The notes: generated by a model not told the origin, from the sequence alone. Counted from the first letter of the stretch, positions 1 to 12,330 are shown. The stretch: DNA of 64,000 nucleotides from Onthophagus taurus (GCF_036711975.1 NC_091968.1:8494001-8558000); one strand, 5' to 3'. Translations and numbers: made by a program.

Positions 1-860
1 ATGGAATGACATTATGATTAATAGTCACATCGTTCTACTTTTCGTCGTTCTGTTATTGTCTGATGCGACTTGAAGTTTATCGGAGCTTCTTCAATTTTTC
101 TACCCACAGCAAGTATCATCAACAAAGGTAGTAGTCATAGTTTGAGATGATTGGAATAAATCTTCATGAATGTGTTGTTTCCTGAACAATAGATATAGGA
201 TTGAACCTAAGACACTGCCTTGGGGAACATCGGTGTCAAATCCTTTAATTTTGGAATATTTTTGCTTCTAGTAATGGACTGGAACGTTTCACAAATACTT
301 TTCGAAAAAGTGTTGATATACTCAGGAATAATGAGTTTGGTCTATATGAACAAATCTCGTATGGAAGCTTTCTTAGTTTGGGAATCATCGTTTTCAACAT
401 ATGAGAATGTGTTTTTTTCGTTTCAGTCGACTACTATGTGGATTTTCAAGTTGAGTGAAACTCGTATTCCTCTTGTATAGCTGCATTGTATAATTCTCTA
501 TCTTTGATTGTTATAATTCTTCTCCACCAATAAACCTATCTCCTAGCCGCCGGAGAAAAGATTTATGGTCCTCCTTTTTTAAACTATATCTTGGCAGGTA
601 GTACCAAGTACCATACAACGCTCAGATCTAACATATGAGAACGTGTTTTTGGTCGCTTCAACTTTCCCAGTTGAATGAAACTCGTATTCTTTTTGTATAG
701 CTGCATTGTATAATTCTGTATTAAAATTTAATCCAAGAATAAACCTATCACTTTGACGCTGAAGAAAAGATGTATGGTCTTCCTTTTTTAAATTATATCC
801 TGGCAGGCAGTAAATTGCTGCTAGCGTTAGCATACAGCTCTTAGTTTTAATTTTGATCGA
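1..860 (-). pseudogene. Jockey-like non-LTR retrotransposon relic (endonuclease and RT pieces)
   Basis: The minus strand reads as fragments of a Jockey-type ORF2. At about 840-500 there is an endonuclease stretch (AAIYCLPGYNLKKEDHTSFL, then a degraded GGDFNA-like GLNFN and ELYNAAIQKEYEFHSTGK). At 240-185 there is the reverse transcriptase turn DTDVPQGSVLGSILYLLF, and at 129-109 a VDDT version of the catalytic ADD motif. Stops and frameshifts lie between the pieces and the middle of the protein is missing, so the copy is dead. The element would have nicked genomic DNA and reverse transcribed its RNA there. It runs off the left edge of the window. The Jockey assignment rests on motif style and is moderately sure. 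Confidence 0.65.
398..825. repeat. Partial direct duplication, period about 220 bp
   Basis: Two related copies follow each other inside the Jockey-like relic. CTGCATTGTATAATTCT occurs at 481 and again at 701, and the flanking ACTCGTATTC and AATAAACCTATC blocks also recur. The copies differ at many positions, so the duplication is old. Confidence 0.7.
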
Positions 861-1089
861 GGCTGCTTCTATTTGCTCATTTTCGTATCTTTCTTCTTCA
901 TGGCAGTCGAAATCTTCCTTGATACAAGTGTGTAGGTGTACTTATAATAACCTGATGGTTTCTTGGGTTGGTTGGAGATTCTGAGCAGTTTGGGCAAAGG
1001 ATACTTCAAGATTCTGGGCTCAGTGTAATTTATGGTTGGTTTCTGGTTGCTTAAATTTCCAATTAGGTATCTTAACTAGTGCAATTATT
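861..1089. other. Spacer without recognisable gene
   Basis: No supported coding sequence or repeat seen. The right edge is a pyrimidine-rich stretch ending in CAG just before the Tigger-like relic. It could be an old intron acceptor or simply the breakpoint. Confidence 0.4.
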
Positions 1090-2345
1090 TTTTCAGGAAA
1101 AAAGCAAGTAGGCCAAATTGTATCGGGTGAATGTGGTCAGTTAGTTATTTTTTGTGGAATTATCAGTTTCTCCAGCATTTATATTCCATAGAGTTAGATT
1201 CAAAAATTACTTCCTGAATGGGGCGCCAAGCTGCTCACTTGGCTTAGCTTCTAAATCAGGTTGGATGACGGGTGATTTAATCTTGGAAGTATTAAAGCAT
1301 TTATGCAAGCATGCAAATTCATCAACTGAACGCCCAATTCTATTGCTTCTTGATAACCATGAGTCGCACTCTACCGTAGATGCAATTAATTATTGCCGAG
1401 CAAACGGTATCACAATTCTGTCGTTCCCTCCACACACTAGCTTCAACCGCTAGACGTTAGAGTTTATAGCTCGTTCAAAGCCAATCTCAAAAGTGCATTT
1501 AATGACTGCATGTTTACCAACGCTCGAAAGCAAATATTTATTTACGATTTTCCTTCCTTAGCAAACAAAGCGTATTTGAATTCATTTATTCCCAAAAATA
1601 TTTTAGGCTTTTGAGAAACCAGGAATTTGGCCAATAAACAAATTAGTTTTCTCTGATGAAGATTTTTTATCTAGTTATGTAACTGATCGAGATGATCTTG
1701 ATCTAACTGATCAGACAAACAACCCCGAACATAGTCAAGGCCTAACCAGTAAGAGCCCAAACCTATCTACATCAACTTTATCAGAACCGCCAACATCTGT
1801 GGTACTAAATCAAGTGGCATCAACGTCGGTGGTATCAGCTTTCACAGAATTGAATGAAAGTGCTTCAATTCTGAATCATCTTCCTGAACACGTTAAATTT
1901 TTTCCCAAGGCAGAAGCCAGAAAGAAAACTTCGAAAGTGATGAAAGGAAAATCTCGTATTTACACATCAACTCCAGAGAATATTAGATTAGAAGAAAATT
2001 TGGAGCAAAGGAACGAAAAGAAATTAAAGCAAGTAACAAAAAAACTAAAAATAAATACAAATAATGCAATATATACACAGCAGGAGTCAGGGTCTTCTTC
2101 TGATTCAGTAGATGATATCAGCGACGAGGAATTCCCACTACTGTGCGATGACGATTTGCTGAATGTTGATGATTTTGTTGTTGTAAAATTTTGCACCAAA
2201 AAAACTGTCAATAATTTTTTGGCGAAAGTACTGCGTATACTTGATGAACACGAAATGGAAATTAAGTTTATACGAAAGCAAAAAAGAAACAACAAATTTT
2301 CTTTTCCACAAAATGATGATATCAGTTCCCAATCAGGTTCCCAAT
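1090..2345 (+). pseudogene. pogo/Tigger-type DDE_1 transposase, C-terminal two thirds, degraded
   Basis: The reading frames carry the hallmarks of insect pogo/Tigger transposases. GKKQVGQIVSGECGQLV is at about 1096, GLASKSGWMTGDL at about 1235, and the second catalytic aspartate block LLLLDNHESH at about 1345, followed by GITILSFPPHTS. The third-aspartate block (normally HRLQPLD) is broken by a stop near 1452. FEKPGIWPINK and FSDEDFLSSYVTDR follow near 1615-1690. The low-complexity acidic tail continues to 2345 as a 182-codon open stretch. At least two frameshifts are present and the DNA-binding N-terminus is missing. The family cuts and pastes DNA at TA sites. At 2345 the sequence passes directly into a Penelope-like fragment. 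Confidence 0.75.
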
Positions 2346-3110
2346 GAATATCATACAGAAACTCGTTAATAGACTGTTAAAACAGAGAGACCCATTATAT
2401 GTAAAAATAGAGGAAGAACCACGGATTTACAGACCTATAAATTTCAATAATATCACATACAATTCTTAGCATATTTTTGAAAAGAATAACATTACTTTGG
2501 CATTCTCCAACAGAAACAATCTATCGAATATTTTATCTAACTATCATAATAAAAGAGACATTCTAAAAGAGAGTGGGGTTTATTTCATCGAATGTTCAGA
2601 CTGTTATTCCGCTTATATCGGACAAACAGGAAGAAGATTGAAGAATAGAATATAGGAGCACAAAACCAAGGTAGGATACAACATCTTGAAACATGTCAAA
2701 GTTAAAAGACACAGCATCGATTATGAAAACGCAGTTCTGTTACATAAATGTGAAAAAGGTAAAAAGCTAGACCTTTATGAAATTTTGGAAATACAGAAAC
2801 ACAAATGAAATAAAAATATAATTTTACTCAACGAACAATTGGAAACATATGAAAAACCTTTATTTTCATATTTAAAAAACTTAAATTCATAATTTTATAT
2901 TTTTAGACTCGGTTTCGAAACGTTGTCGGCTAACTTCATGTAATTTGCATTTTGTTTTCTTTCGTTCATTTGTGCTCTGTTTGCTGCTTGAACGCTAATT
3001 TCGATGTATTATTGTATAGATTTGGCTGAAGATGGGCAGGTTCATTGCCCGAAACTAGTACCATATAAAATAAAAATAATATAAGCAAGTAAGAAGTTTT
3101 TATTACAATT
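2346..3110 (+). pseudogene. Penelope-like element 3' end: RT tail and GIY-YIG endonuclease
   Basis: From 2346 the plus strand reads as the end of a PLE polyprotein. A linker with NITLAFSNRNNLSNILSNY (about 2490) precedes the GIY-YIG nuclease block ESGVYFIECSDCYSAYIGQT (about 2570) and GRRLKNRI, an in-frame stop at 2653, and then KLDLYEILEIQKHK and NIILLNEQLETYEKPLFSYL up to about 2880. PLE GIY-YIG nickases open the target DNA for reverse transcription. Three stops (about 2467, 2653 and 2806) and 5' truncation make it inactive. A hammerhead-like motif sits about 135 bp after the coding end, where PLE terminal sequences usually carry one. The protein motifs match the larger PLE at 49.3-54.3 kb but it is a different subfamily. 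Confidence 0.8.
3021..3065 (+). ncRNA. Hammerhead-like ribozyme motif in PLE 3' end
   Basis: The box CTGAAGA (3026-3032, position 7 = A) is followed by a perfect 5-bp stem II (GGGCA/TGCCC, 3034-3038 with 3046-3050). Then come GAA and a two-base-pair stem III, AC-TA-GT, with A at the cleavage position and CCA pairing back to TGG in helix I. One extra T lies between the box and stem II, as in all copies in this window. PLEs are known to carry minimal type I hammerheads. Activity is not established. Confidence 0.6.
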
Positions 3111-3640
3111 ACCTTTTACATAACAGTGAGGCAGTTTGATACAGAAGACGATTTTTTTTTTTAATCTTTTGTGTCTAAATTATGATACATTTATGAACTT
3201 TGACAATTAAGGGACATATGGAAAGGTCTACTCTAAATTTTAACAAAAGTTGCAAAACTTTTCAATATTCCCTAAACGTAACAACTGCTGTTAAGCAAAA
3301 ATCATATCAATGTGTCTCTCTCTCCCCTATACTAAAGATTATTTTAAATAAAAGGACAGAAAGTTAGACCTTTTTTTGTATTTAAAATATTTTTTTTATT
3401 ATTAAAATATATCTAAATATATTTTAAACTGCTTTTAAAGTTAATGAATTGTGGCCATCGTTTTTAGGAACTTTCGTCGCGTTGCAATACCAGTCTGTGA
3501 TATTGGTTGCATATTTTGTTTAGTACGATAATTAATTAACACACTGGATTTAACTTCTGTTTTGAGGTTAATAGTTCTGCCTTCAACGGAGGGTGCTCTC
3601 AATTGTAGCTTCCTTCTCCCTCAACATATAACAACGTAAC
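3111..3640. other. AT-rich spacer, no gene seen
   Basis: Very AT-rich sequence with short homopolymers. No coding or repeat structure I can support. Confidence 0.4.
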
Positions 3641-3647
3641 GCTGCAT

Positions 3648-3745
3648 AACAATTAAAACTAGAACTAACACTAGACCTATAACCAGAAAGTTTCGAGTTT
3701 TTTTTGGTTCTAGGTCTAGTTAGTTCTAGTTTTAGTTCAATGAAA
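3648..3745. repeat. Foldback repeat of the TAGTTCTAG family
   Basis: AAAACTAGAACTAACACTAG near 3655 is mirrored by CTAGTTAGTTCTAGTTTT near 3715, giving a hairpin with about 35-bp imperfect arms. The same word family recurs at 54.4-54.6 and 55.4-55.6 kb. Confidence 0.7.
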
Positions 3746-3779
3746 AATCTATGAACGCTAACATTTATATTTAAATATA

Positions 3780-4570
3780 CAGATGTGTTAAATAATAATA
3801 ATTTATTATGTTAATAACCCAGAGGGCATACATTCGTCACAATCAAGTATAATAATAATAATAATAATGCCTTTATTAACCCTTACAATTAGTGTACAAG
3901 TATAAAAAAAACAAAATACAAAAACGTAATAATAATAAAAAATAAGTATAAAGTTACAAAAACAAAATTACAACAAAATTGCAAAGGCTAACAGGTGGCT
4001 GGGTCAGACTGTGATTTAGCTAAATCTACACTTGGACATGTTGCATACATAACAGTTATGACAGCTGAGTGCGATTTTCACTTGTCATTGTCAATTCAGA
4101 TTATTTATTTATTTATTTTTTTTAGTGTTATTGAATTCGAAGCCTAACATTTTTGCATTTAATACGAAAACGGTGGTTTTTATCAATATTCTCTACAAAT
4201 GATAAAAGTTTCTAAACTAAATTTACTATTAGAAACTGCTAAAATAAATGTAGGGTTATGATAGAATAAAAAAGTTCTGAGCGAACAAACTTTAGGAACA
4301 ACCTGTATAGCATTGTTCCCGAGTACCGATCCAACTCAAAAATTGCCTAATGATTTTCTGTGATATTAGTTTACACTGTACCAAATTTCAACGCTTTACC
4401 ATAAATAGTGTTTAAAATATTTAGAAAAATGTGTTAAAATTTGTATCTTTGCAATTTGAGGACTTTTACAAATTCTTTTTTACAGGAATTGTCATCATTT
4501 TCACTCTAGTATATGTGGTTACATTTGTTCCGAGTCACCGAAACACCCTGTATAAGAGAAAAATAAATTA
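3780..4570. other. AT-rich spacer with (AAT)n tract and possible element ends
   Basis: An AAT microsatellite at about 3849-3868 lies next to GCCTTTATTAACCCTTACAA. This looks like the 3' terminus of a minus-strand non-LTR element, but no coding part is attached. CCGAAACACCCTGTATA near 4540-4553 resembles the terminal repeat of a small mariner-derived element; a convincing partner end was not found. Confidence 0.35.
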
Positions 4571-6110
4571 CTAAATACATTACATTACATTAAACCCTCG
4601 ATAAAATAATCGGTATCCGGTCAGTAGCGACAAAGGCACAATATATTATAAATATATTAATTAAAGGACTGTATGTCGTTTAAGAAATCATCTATGGAGT
4701 AATATGCCTTCTTTATTAAAACATTTTTAATTTTGGTTACAAAAGCTTTATAAGGTAAGCTTCTATAACCACAATGCAAGATATTGAAGAATTTCACTCC
4801 ATAGTAATTATATGCGTTTCTCGACCTCTCCAGTCGCAGTGCCTCTGGTCAAATGTCATTCCTCCCCTAGTGCCATAATTGTGAACATCACTATTTTTCC
4901 TGTGCTGACTATGATGTAAAAAAGTGAGCTTTAAACACTCCAAAATATATAATGAAGGTAGTGTTAATATTTTTAATTTGATAAAAGAAGGCCTACAGTC
5001 ATCAGTATAGTTCAAGTTAGCAACATTTCTAATAGCTCTTTTTTGTATACCAAATATTCTTTTATTGATCGGGGCATGTCCCCAGGCCAGTAACCCATAA
5101 CTTAGATGGCTCTAAAAAAGCGCAAAATACGCGGAACGCAATACCCGAGTAGAGGAAAACTCAGATAGACGACCCAACAGAAAGGCAGTGAAGCTTAAGC
5201 GTGAGGCTAATTTCTCACCATGAACATTCCAGGTAAGCCCGAAATCCAGATGAACACCCAAAAACCTGACTCCTTTATCCGCTACATAGGATTTAATAGT
5301 AGTTTTCTTTAGTGTAAAGGTCATTACTTCTGTTTTATCAGCATTCAGTGCTAGACGATTACTTACAAACCAATGCCTTACCGATTTTAATATTAAATCT
5401 TGCAATCCCCTGGCATCAAAGTTAGAATCATGTTTTGTCAACAAACTTGTGTCATCCGCATACAAGATTGAACTTGAGCTGCCACCACTCAGGAAAGAAG
5501 GCAAATCATTTACATATATTAAGAATAAAATAGGACCCAAAACTGACCCGTGAGGAATACCACTTGTAATATTCCCAGGGTTAGATATCACCGAGTTAAA
5601 TTTAACAAATTGACTTCTATTTGTAAGATAAGATGACAAAAGCTTACAAGCGTCCGGGGCGACATTGTAAGCGTACAGTTTACGTATTAAGATAGAATGA
5701 GACACGCATTTAAAAGATTTGGTAAGATCCAAAAACCAGCCTCAGTGTATTGCGAAGCCTCAAAACCATCGACCACATATTAGTTTCAAAATAATTAATT
5801 AATTGATTTTTCAATAGCATTTCAAAAATTTTTGACAACACCGGCAGTATACTAATTGGTCTAAAGTTCGAAGGATCATCAATATCACCTTTTTTGAATA
5901 GCGCCAAAACACTTGCCAACTTAAATTTATCAGGAAAACATCCTGTGTTTAAACACTGATTGAACAGAGTAGTAAGTACTGGAATCAGACAGTTTTTGAC
6001 CTTTTTTATCATGATCGCGTTTAAACCAAACGCATCAACCGATTTGTCAGACTTAAGGGCGTCAAAGGAATCCCGTACCTCTACCTGTGAGAAAGCTTTA
6101 AAGGTAAAAT
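4571..6110 (-). pseudogene. Non-LTR retrotransposon RT (CR1/Jockey-like), 5' truncated
   Basis: Minus-strand frames give a nearly complete reverse transcriptase. Thumb and finger motifs FKLASVLALFKKGD and NFRPISILPVLSKIFE lie near 5930-5830. MDLTKSFKCVSH (normally DLTKAFDCV) is near 5730, GIPHGSVLGPILFLIYVNDLP near 5560, and the catalytic box as LYADDTSLL near 5465. VRFLGVHLDFGLTW follows near 5270. Further C-terminal sequence with NLNYTDDCRPSFIKLKILTLP reaches about 4960. Frameshifts occur near 5735 and 5110. The 3' end appears to be a short ATTAC-type tandem tail near 4575-4600. No endonuclease is present, so the copy is truncated. The clade call is tentative. Confidence 0.8.
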
Positions 6111-6153
6111 ATTATATACAAAATATATAGTATTAATACTATGACTTAAAAAT

Positions 6154-6534
6154 ATTTTATCTACGACTGCTTGGATAAGTCATCATTACCGCACTCATTT
6201 GAGGTGATTTGAGTTACGTAATGAAGTTCATTACCGCACTGGTTTCATTACGTAATGCATTTTTAGCCTAATCAGAACAGACTTAATTTATTCAAACGAG
6301 CAACAATACAAAAGAAAAAGTGCTATCTACTTACAAAGAAACAATACTATTTATTATAAACATTAATTGTTATGTTTTTACATTTCGAAACACTTATTCC
6401 AGATGAGTAAACATGTTGTTGAAACTGACAATTCAAAATTGTCAACAATCATTTCAAAATATTTTTATAAATGTCAAATAGACTTTTTTAAAGAAATTGA
6501 TTTTTTAGTAATTTTTAGTAGTCGTAGATAAAAT
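6154..6534. repeat. Inverted-repeat element, about 380 bp
   Basis: ATTTTATCTACGACT at 6154-6168 is exactly mirrored by AGTCGTAGATAAAAT at 6520-6534. Inside the left half are further palindromic TTACGTAA words (6214-6221 and 6248-6255). It looks like a small non-autonomous foldback or MITE. No target duplication was recognised, and related-looking sequence (ACTCGTGTGATTACACAACT) continues to about 6640. Confidence 0.5.
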
Positions 6535-6639
6535 GTTGTATATCACATTTACGTAAAGATTTTAATTTACGTACTCGTGTGATTACACAACTCGGTCTAC
6601 GACCTCGTCGTGCAATTCTTCACACTCGTACAGTAATTA

Positions 6640-9600
6640 TGTTTCTAGCCCACTTGTAATATAAATAACTATTGTTCGTTCTAACTAGGTTCGTTATATC
6701 GAGGTTTTTCTGTATACAGAACTCAAATCTTAATGAAATCAATGAACTTTAATAAGTTCCAATTTACTCCAATTATAATATAGAATTCTGTCATCATTTG
6801 ATTAAAATTTCCCAACTAACATTGACCTCCCTTTATCTTGTTGCTTTATTGAAATCTATTTCAATTTCTTGAAGCGGAATCACTTTGAATCTGTTTATGA
6901 TCGTTTTAAATCTGTTACGAAACACTACAAGCTTTTTTTTAAGTGACAATAATTGTCGTTGATTGTGCTAATTTAACGACCATTATTGTTGGTACCGCGC
7001 TCGATATCATCAACCTTGCGGGAGCGTTCACATGCTAATCCCAGTGGACGCGCCGCCAATGTATATTGATGAGAAGGTAGGGACCTATGCGTGCTGTTGC
7101 TGCTGCTGGTGATCGATTTGTTAGATAAACAGGTTTACAATGACAATAATACACTGTGAGTTAGTCGACGACGTTAGTATATAGTGTCGCATTATTATAG
7201 TTTCGGCATTGTGGACGTTAATCTGTACATTATGTGGTTTAACGCAGAAATTAACAATAATAACTTTTTGATTAATACCTCAATGCACCATAATTACATT
7301 TCAAAAGTTATTTATTACTCCATAAAAAAAAATGATCGAATAAATGTTCAAATCGAGTATCAAACAGTCGTCATCAATTCCGTTTTAAAACAAATAGTTC
7401 GTACGGGATTTCAAAAGCGTCGACAAACAAACGAGCAGGACAGTATGCAGTAGAAAATTCCTCGCGTCCAATAAATATCACCACCGTCCTCGAAGCTCCG
7501 TAGAAGTACCATCCATAGAACACACGGACACGGAGAAATTGCAATCAAACTTTATAGCCGTGCTAGTAAAAGTTTTCAAGGACATCCGAAGGAGGCGATA
7601 TTCCAAACCACAACGACCATCTCGGTATGAAAACACCACTATGACATCTCCGTTTTAACAAATCGCCCTGAAAACAAATAATGGCGATTCGAGGCAGGGC
7701 CAGAAAAGGTAAAATGGTTTATTGCGTCGGTTGGGCACGCGTGAAATGCAATTTGTTTAAATCAGTCGTCATCGTCGTTCACGTCGTTTTTGTTATTCTC
7801 CTTGGTTTCCCCGCAGTCGTTTCGAACGTTGTTCTCGTTGGAACTTGGGAGCGAGGAGAGAGTGGTGAATATTGAAGGTGGCGTAACCGTTCGAAATGAT
7901 TACTTGATTGGATTGGTTTCGTTTAGGTCTTTTCATTTTAACTCAAGTGGTGTGTTGCGTGTGCCTTTAGGTGTTAAAAGCCAATTTCAATAAGTCAGTG
8001 GGACATTTTCGTTTTAGACCAGTGAGAGAGGCTTCGTGATAGTTTTTGTAATATGTCATTGCCAATGAGGTTGTTTCATTTTATTCTCAGCTCGCAGAAA
8101 TTTGTTAAAGAAAGATGTAATAAGAAAACCGAAAACTTTTTCTCCATCAATGGAATATGTTAAATCTCGAAGGAAATAAAGTTCCTTTTATATTTTTTTA
8201 CTATTTATTTCCACCATTCTAAAATTTCTTGCATCGCATCCCTCCCGAGAGGAATACTTTAATTTGCTCTTCCACTCGCATGGATTCGGATTTATTTCGA
8301 ATTCCTAGATGTACACTACATCCCTTTGCATTTTTTTTAAATCCTTCCGTGATTCATTAAATTCCTTGGATTCCTTGGTCATTCCCGAATTAATACGGTC
8401 ACCAGAAAAGGGATCAAACTTAAAATTAAGATTCCTGCCGTCGCCACATCAGGGAACTTTGAAGTTGTCTAACGTACAAAGCGACCACGTCCTCTTCGCA
8501 TCCGATCTTCAGTTCGCCGTTCTCAAAAGAGGAAAGCCCGCTTTGTGTGAAAGCTCAGCTCCTTTTGGGTCGTTCAAAATCGAATGGAAAATACTCGACT
8601 ACTCCCATCACCTCTTGTAACGCACCATGTGATACCAATACATCCTTTCCACTTCGGATATATTAATCAAATATTCTAAGAAAAGATTATTTAATTGATT
8701 TAGATTTCGATAAATAAGGGGATATCCTTTATTTGACACCGTTTGATTAAATGGAAGGTCTAATTTCTGCTAATGGATGGGACATATGGTGTAAACCCCA
8801 AATAAATAAATAAAGCCACCGGCTTATTTGTACAGATAACACCATTACCTACTTTCCAAATTTCTAGATATTTCGGTGCATCTAAATGGATGATGATAAA
8901 ACCGATGAAAGTTGGCGAGGACATCTGTTAAAACCATTAATTTGATAAATGGGTGGAAAAAGTAATTTTTCGAAAAGATAGAAAATCCTTCTATATTTAT
9001 GGATAATCTAGCCGAGTCATGTGGTCACCCTCATCAGAAACTGGGGGTTTAAGCCCCGCATCGTGTGTGGTCAGTCAATTCGTTATGAGCGATCGTTTAG
9101 AATTTGAGTTGTATTTATGGTATTGACGGATGTAATGTCTGCGAATGATAAATTATGATCCCAAAAATCCATTAAACGTTATCTTTGAGTTGCTTTAAGC
9201 ATGAAACGAGGGTGGACAAATGACCAAATGCTGGTTATTATTCGATTAAAAGTTGAAATTCGCCAATTAAATAAAAATTTTTAATTCAATTCCACCTTAT
9301 TTTACACCAAAGTTAACAATGCACGTTAAAAATACAAAAAAAGGAAATGCGCACACAGCAGAATGAGACAATGGGTCGGAGCCTCTTTCGGAACAATTAA
9401 CCTTGAACACCGAACGACGGCGGAAACAATGGATTCCCCGGTTAAAGCTGTTGGAATGGAATTCGAAATGCGCGACACACACAATGCCCGAACGACGACG
9501 ACCTGTTGTTGAAAAATCCTAATGCCGAAGCCTCCTTCACTCCTCTCATTCGTTCGATTTTACAATTCCAATCGTCGAATCCCACACTATTCTACTCTCT

Positions 9601-10490
9601 GACTGTAGAAAAGAAATCGAGAATCCTGAAACACTCGAACGTTTTTAAGTGCATAGTCCGATTTGCTTCGGTAAAAATCATTTCAAACCTTTTGTTTGAA
9701 TCCAAACGTTTTATTATTGGCAAATGTACGCTTTAAATCTATATTTTCAAACATTTTCTAGCAGGTCGTTTTTACCAGTCTTTTGGAATAAAGTCAAAGT
9801 AACGTTACCTTACGTTCTATATTTTAAACAACATCTAAGGAAAATGATAAGTTAATGTCTTCGAAACGACCGAATCCTAGAACAAACACCAACCCTAGTT
9901 CTTTTATTGCCAGAGGTGATGTTAGCACAGATATAGCTCGGTGTCCATTGGATGTCATATTCTTCCATCGTTCTAAATGTCATAGTGAAGAAATTGAAGC
10001 AAACACGAGTTAAATGGCTAACCTTGTCAGCGTATGTAATGATTTCAACTTTACATTCTAGTAGCACACCTGTTTTAATAACCAAGGTTTTGGAAAAATG
10101 TGTTCGGATAAACCCAACCCATCCTAGAAGACTTAGTCATAGAAATCTTAGGGTGTGCTATGTGTATAAAAGGCGCTATGCTGCAGAAACGAATGTCAAA
10201 CTACTTCCCATACTGCTCAACTCACCTTCTTGCATCCGTACAAAACAATCCCAGATGTTCGAAATACTATTTCATTCGGAATCGTAAGAAATGGAGAATA
10301 GAATTCGAAAAGTTATACAGAGAAAGGATCTTGTCAACAAAACCATGTCCAGTCCAGCAGTGATTGTGGTGGAGTTGGGTTGGGTTGGGATAATATTTCC
10401 AGAGAAAACATACCATCTAGTAGCTCCTGATCTCGATCAAAGTCTTTTTTCGAAGTAGTAATCTTAGTAATCTTCTAAACGAGGGAAAGT
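6640..10490. other. Mostly single-copy-looking DNA, no supported gene
   Basis: Mixed composition with moderately GC-rich islands around 6995-7180, 7470-7890, 8380-8620 and 9340-9560. Several open stretches of 60-110 codons exist on both strands. They overlap one another and have no recognisable domain, so I do not call them genes. The islands could be unrecognised exons or regulatory DNA of a neighbouring gene. A GCTGTTGCTGCTGCTG micro-repeat lies near 7093. Confidence 0.4.
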
Positions 10491-10499
10491 AGCACCATT

Positions 10500-11759
10500 A
10501 CTAGAAAGAATACAATCCCAAGAATTGGGGTACGCAGTTGGAATGAGCCCAAACCGTGAAGGCAAAAGAACTACTGCTACTATTGTTAAGCATGTGTTAA
10601 ATTTATCACCCAAGTGTGCTCGGAAATAAAACGATGTATTTCATCCCCAGACGAAAAACTGCCCATAAAAGTTTCCCCAGTAAAAGCGTTGTCCCACTAT
10701 GTCGACAATAAGTTTACTAAACAACAATATAATTATGTAACTAATATAATTAAAAAAGTGTTATCCAGGAATTACAATAACTGAGTATTCTGCTCAACCC
10801 TCTTTACAGTCTATTGTAACACACACAGTCAAAAGGCTGTTTGAAAATCACTCTCATGTAATTTTCAAATGGGTATGAGATGGTGCACCTGGACAAAGTC
10901 GTTATAAAGAAAAACAAGATTTTATTGAAGATGGCGATGACCAATACTTATTTACAGTCTCTATCGTGCCACTGAAAATTTGTAGCAAAGATGTTGTGTT
11001 TTTGCAAAATCCCTTGCCATCATCAACAAAGTACTGTAGACCAATTAAATTCGTACAAAGGAAAGAAACTAATGAATTAGTTCAAACTGAGGTAGAAAGT
11101 ATTGAAGAACAAATAAAGGAGTTAACACCTCTAGAGATTCGGTATGAAAATAAATCATATACGTTTTCTCCTGAATTTTATTTAACTATGGTTGATGGGA
11201 AAGTGGTAAGCAATTTATGCAATCCATCAATGCAAAATTGTTATCTTTGTGGGGCAACACCTAAAGAAATGAACAATTTAGATGATGTACTTCAGATGCT
11301 TGGATAAAGTGCTTCTAATGTTTATTTCATATAGCCTAAAGAATAGACATAAAAACTTGGTAAATTACAAAATTATTGAATGAAAAGTTGATAAAAGGAC
11401 ATTTCTTCTGGATTTGCAGTTGATTTTGCCAAATTATATGAATATTGCTACTACATGCCTCAAAGTATACATAAATTATTAGTTCATGGAGGCCAAATAA
11501 TTAAAAATTCTATTGTACTTATTGGTCAACTTTCCGAAGAGGCCCAGGAGGCCCGTAACAAAGATGCTAAATATTTGTGGGAATATAATACAAGAAAATT
11601 TTCTAGAGAAGAAACGATGGAGGATTTGTTTCACCACTTATTAATTTCCAGCTGCTTACATCTTTTAGACGCAAGAACTAGAAGAGGTCTTCTTCGTTGC
11701 CTATTGATGTAATGGCATTGTTAATACCACCAGATGACGATGATAGCGACGAAGACTGA
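10500..11759 (+). pseudogene. Transib-type (RAG1-related) transposase, degraded
   Basis: Plus-strand frames align by eye with the Transib/RAG1 core. FKWV-stop-DGAPGQSRYK (about 10866-10912) holds the first aspartate. NPLPSSTKYCRPIKF followed by the KET block (about 11008-11070) corresponds to the RAG1 region around its conserved glutamate. FYLTMVDGKVVSNL (about 11178-11215) holds the second aspartate and is followed by the zinc pair CYLCG (about 11239). The last block, MPQSIHKLLVHGGQII and IGQLSEEAQEARNK with FSREETMEDLF (11455-11640), matches the final catalytic glutamate region, and the protein ends with an acidic DDDDSDED at 11759. Stops and frameshifts are present near 10650, 10780, 10890, 11307 and 11660. 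The intact enzyme would cut DNA at CAC-starting terminal repeats by a hairpin mechanism. The family call is by motif memory and fairly sure. Confidence 0.7.
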
Positions 11760-12330
11760 TCAAGAAAGCTTAAAAAGCTTCATTAAATTCCAAAATTCAT
11801 CAAAAACCCTAATTGAAAAGATCTTTCTTAATCTTTTTGCCAGAAATTAAGGTTCATTCAAAAAATTTCATTGAAATTCAAAAAATAATCAAACAATTTG
11901 AATAAAAAGTATATAATATAGAAAAAAATGGCTAGTTTAACTTATTTCGTATGAACTAATAAAAAGATGTTTTTTTATGTCGATTTCAACAATTTCGACA
12001 CACACCAATAAGTTTTTTCTATTTTCTGGCATCTTTAAAACTCTTTCAAAAAACCGCAAAAAAAAATTTTTTTTAAATAAAATATCGCCGTGTGCAGAGA
12101 GGCCAACTATGACAAGATTAACCTTTCTTCACTCAACTCTTTTCCGAACTTTCATCAATTTCTAAAAAAACAGTAGAAAATGTAATCGATACTTGGATGA
12201 AGAAGTGGACGATGCCAAGCATGCATTATTTCAGTACCAAAAGTAATGATCTTATAGAACCAGAGTCAATGGATACTTTGAAGATCGGCGTCGAAATTAT
12301 TTAGAACAATCTATTCATCCTTAAGATGAC
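11760..12330. other. AT-rich spacer after Transib relic
   Basis: No gene recognised. It may include the remaining Transib 3' flank. I did not find a CACAGTG-type terminal repeat. Confidence 0.4.

Noticed and set aside
4300..4556. Possible small mariner-derived element ending in CACCCTGTATA
   Set aside because: Only one convincing end found. The left candidate (ACAACCTGTATA) does not pair well beyond a few bases.
7681..7993. Overlapping open stretches of 64-67 codons on the plus strand
   Set aside because: Domain-free and short, with no splice or codon-use support. Not called as genes.
8309..8620. 103-codon open stretch
   Set aside because: Starts in a T-rich run and has no recognisable motif. 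Likely chance in a GC-richer island.
9952..10363. Overlapping plus-strand frames of 111 and 67 codons, with an opposing minus frame
   Set aside because: Mutual overlap, low-information sequence and no motif.
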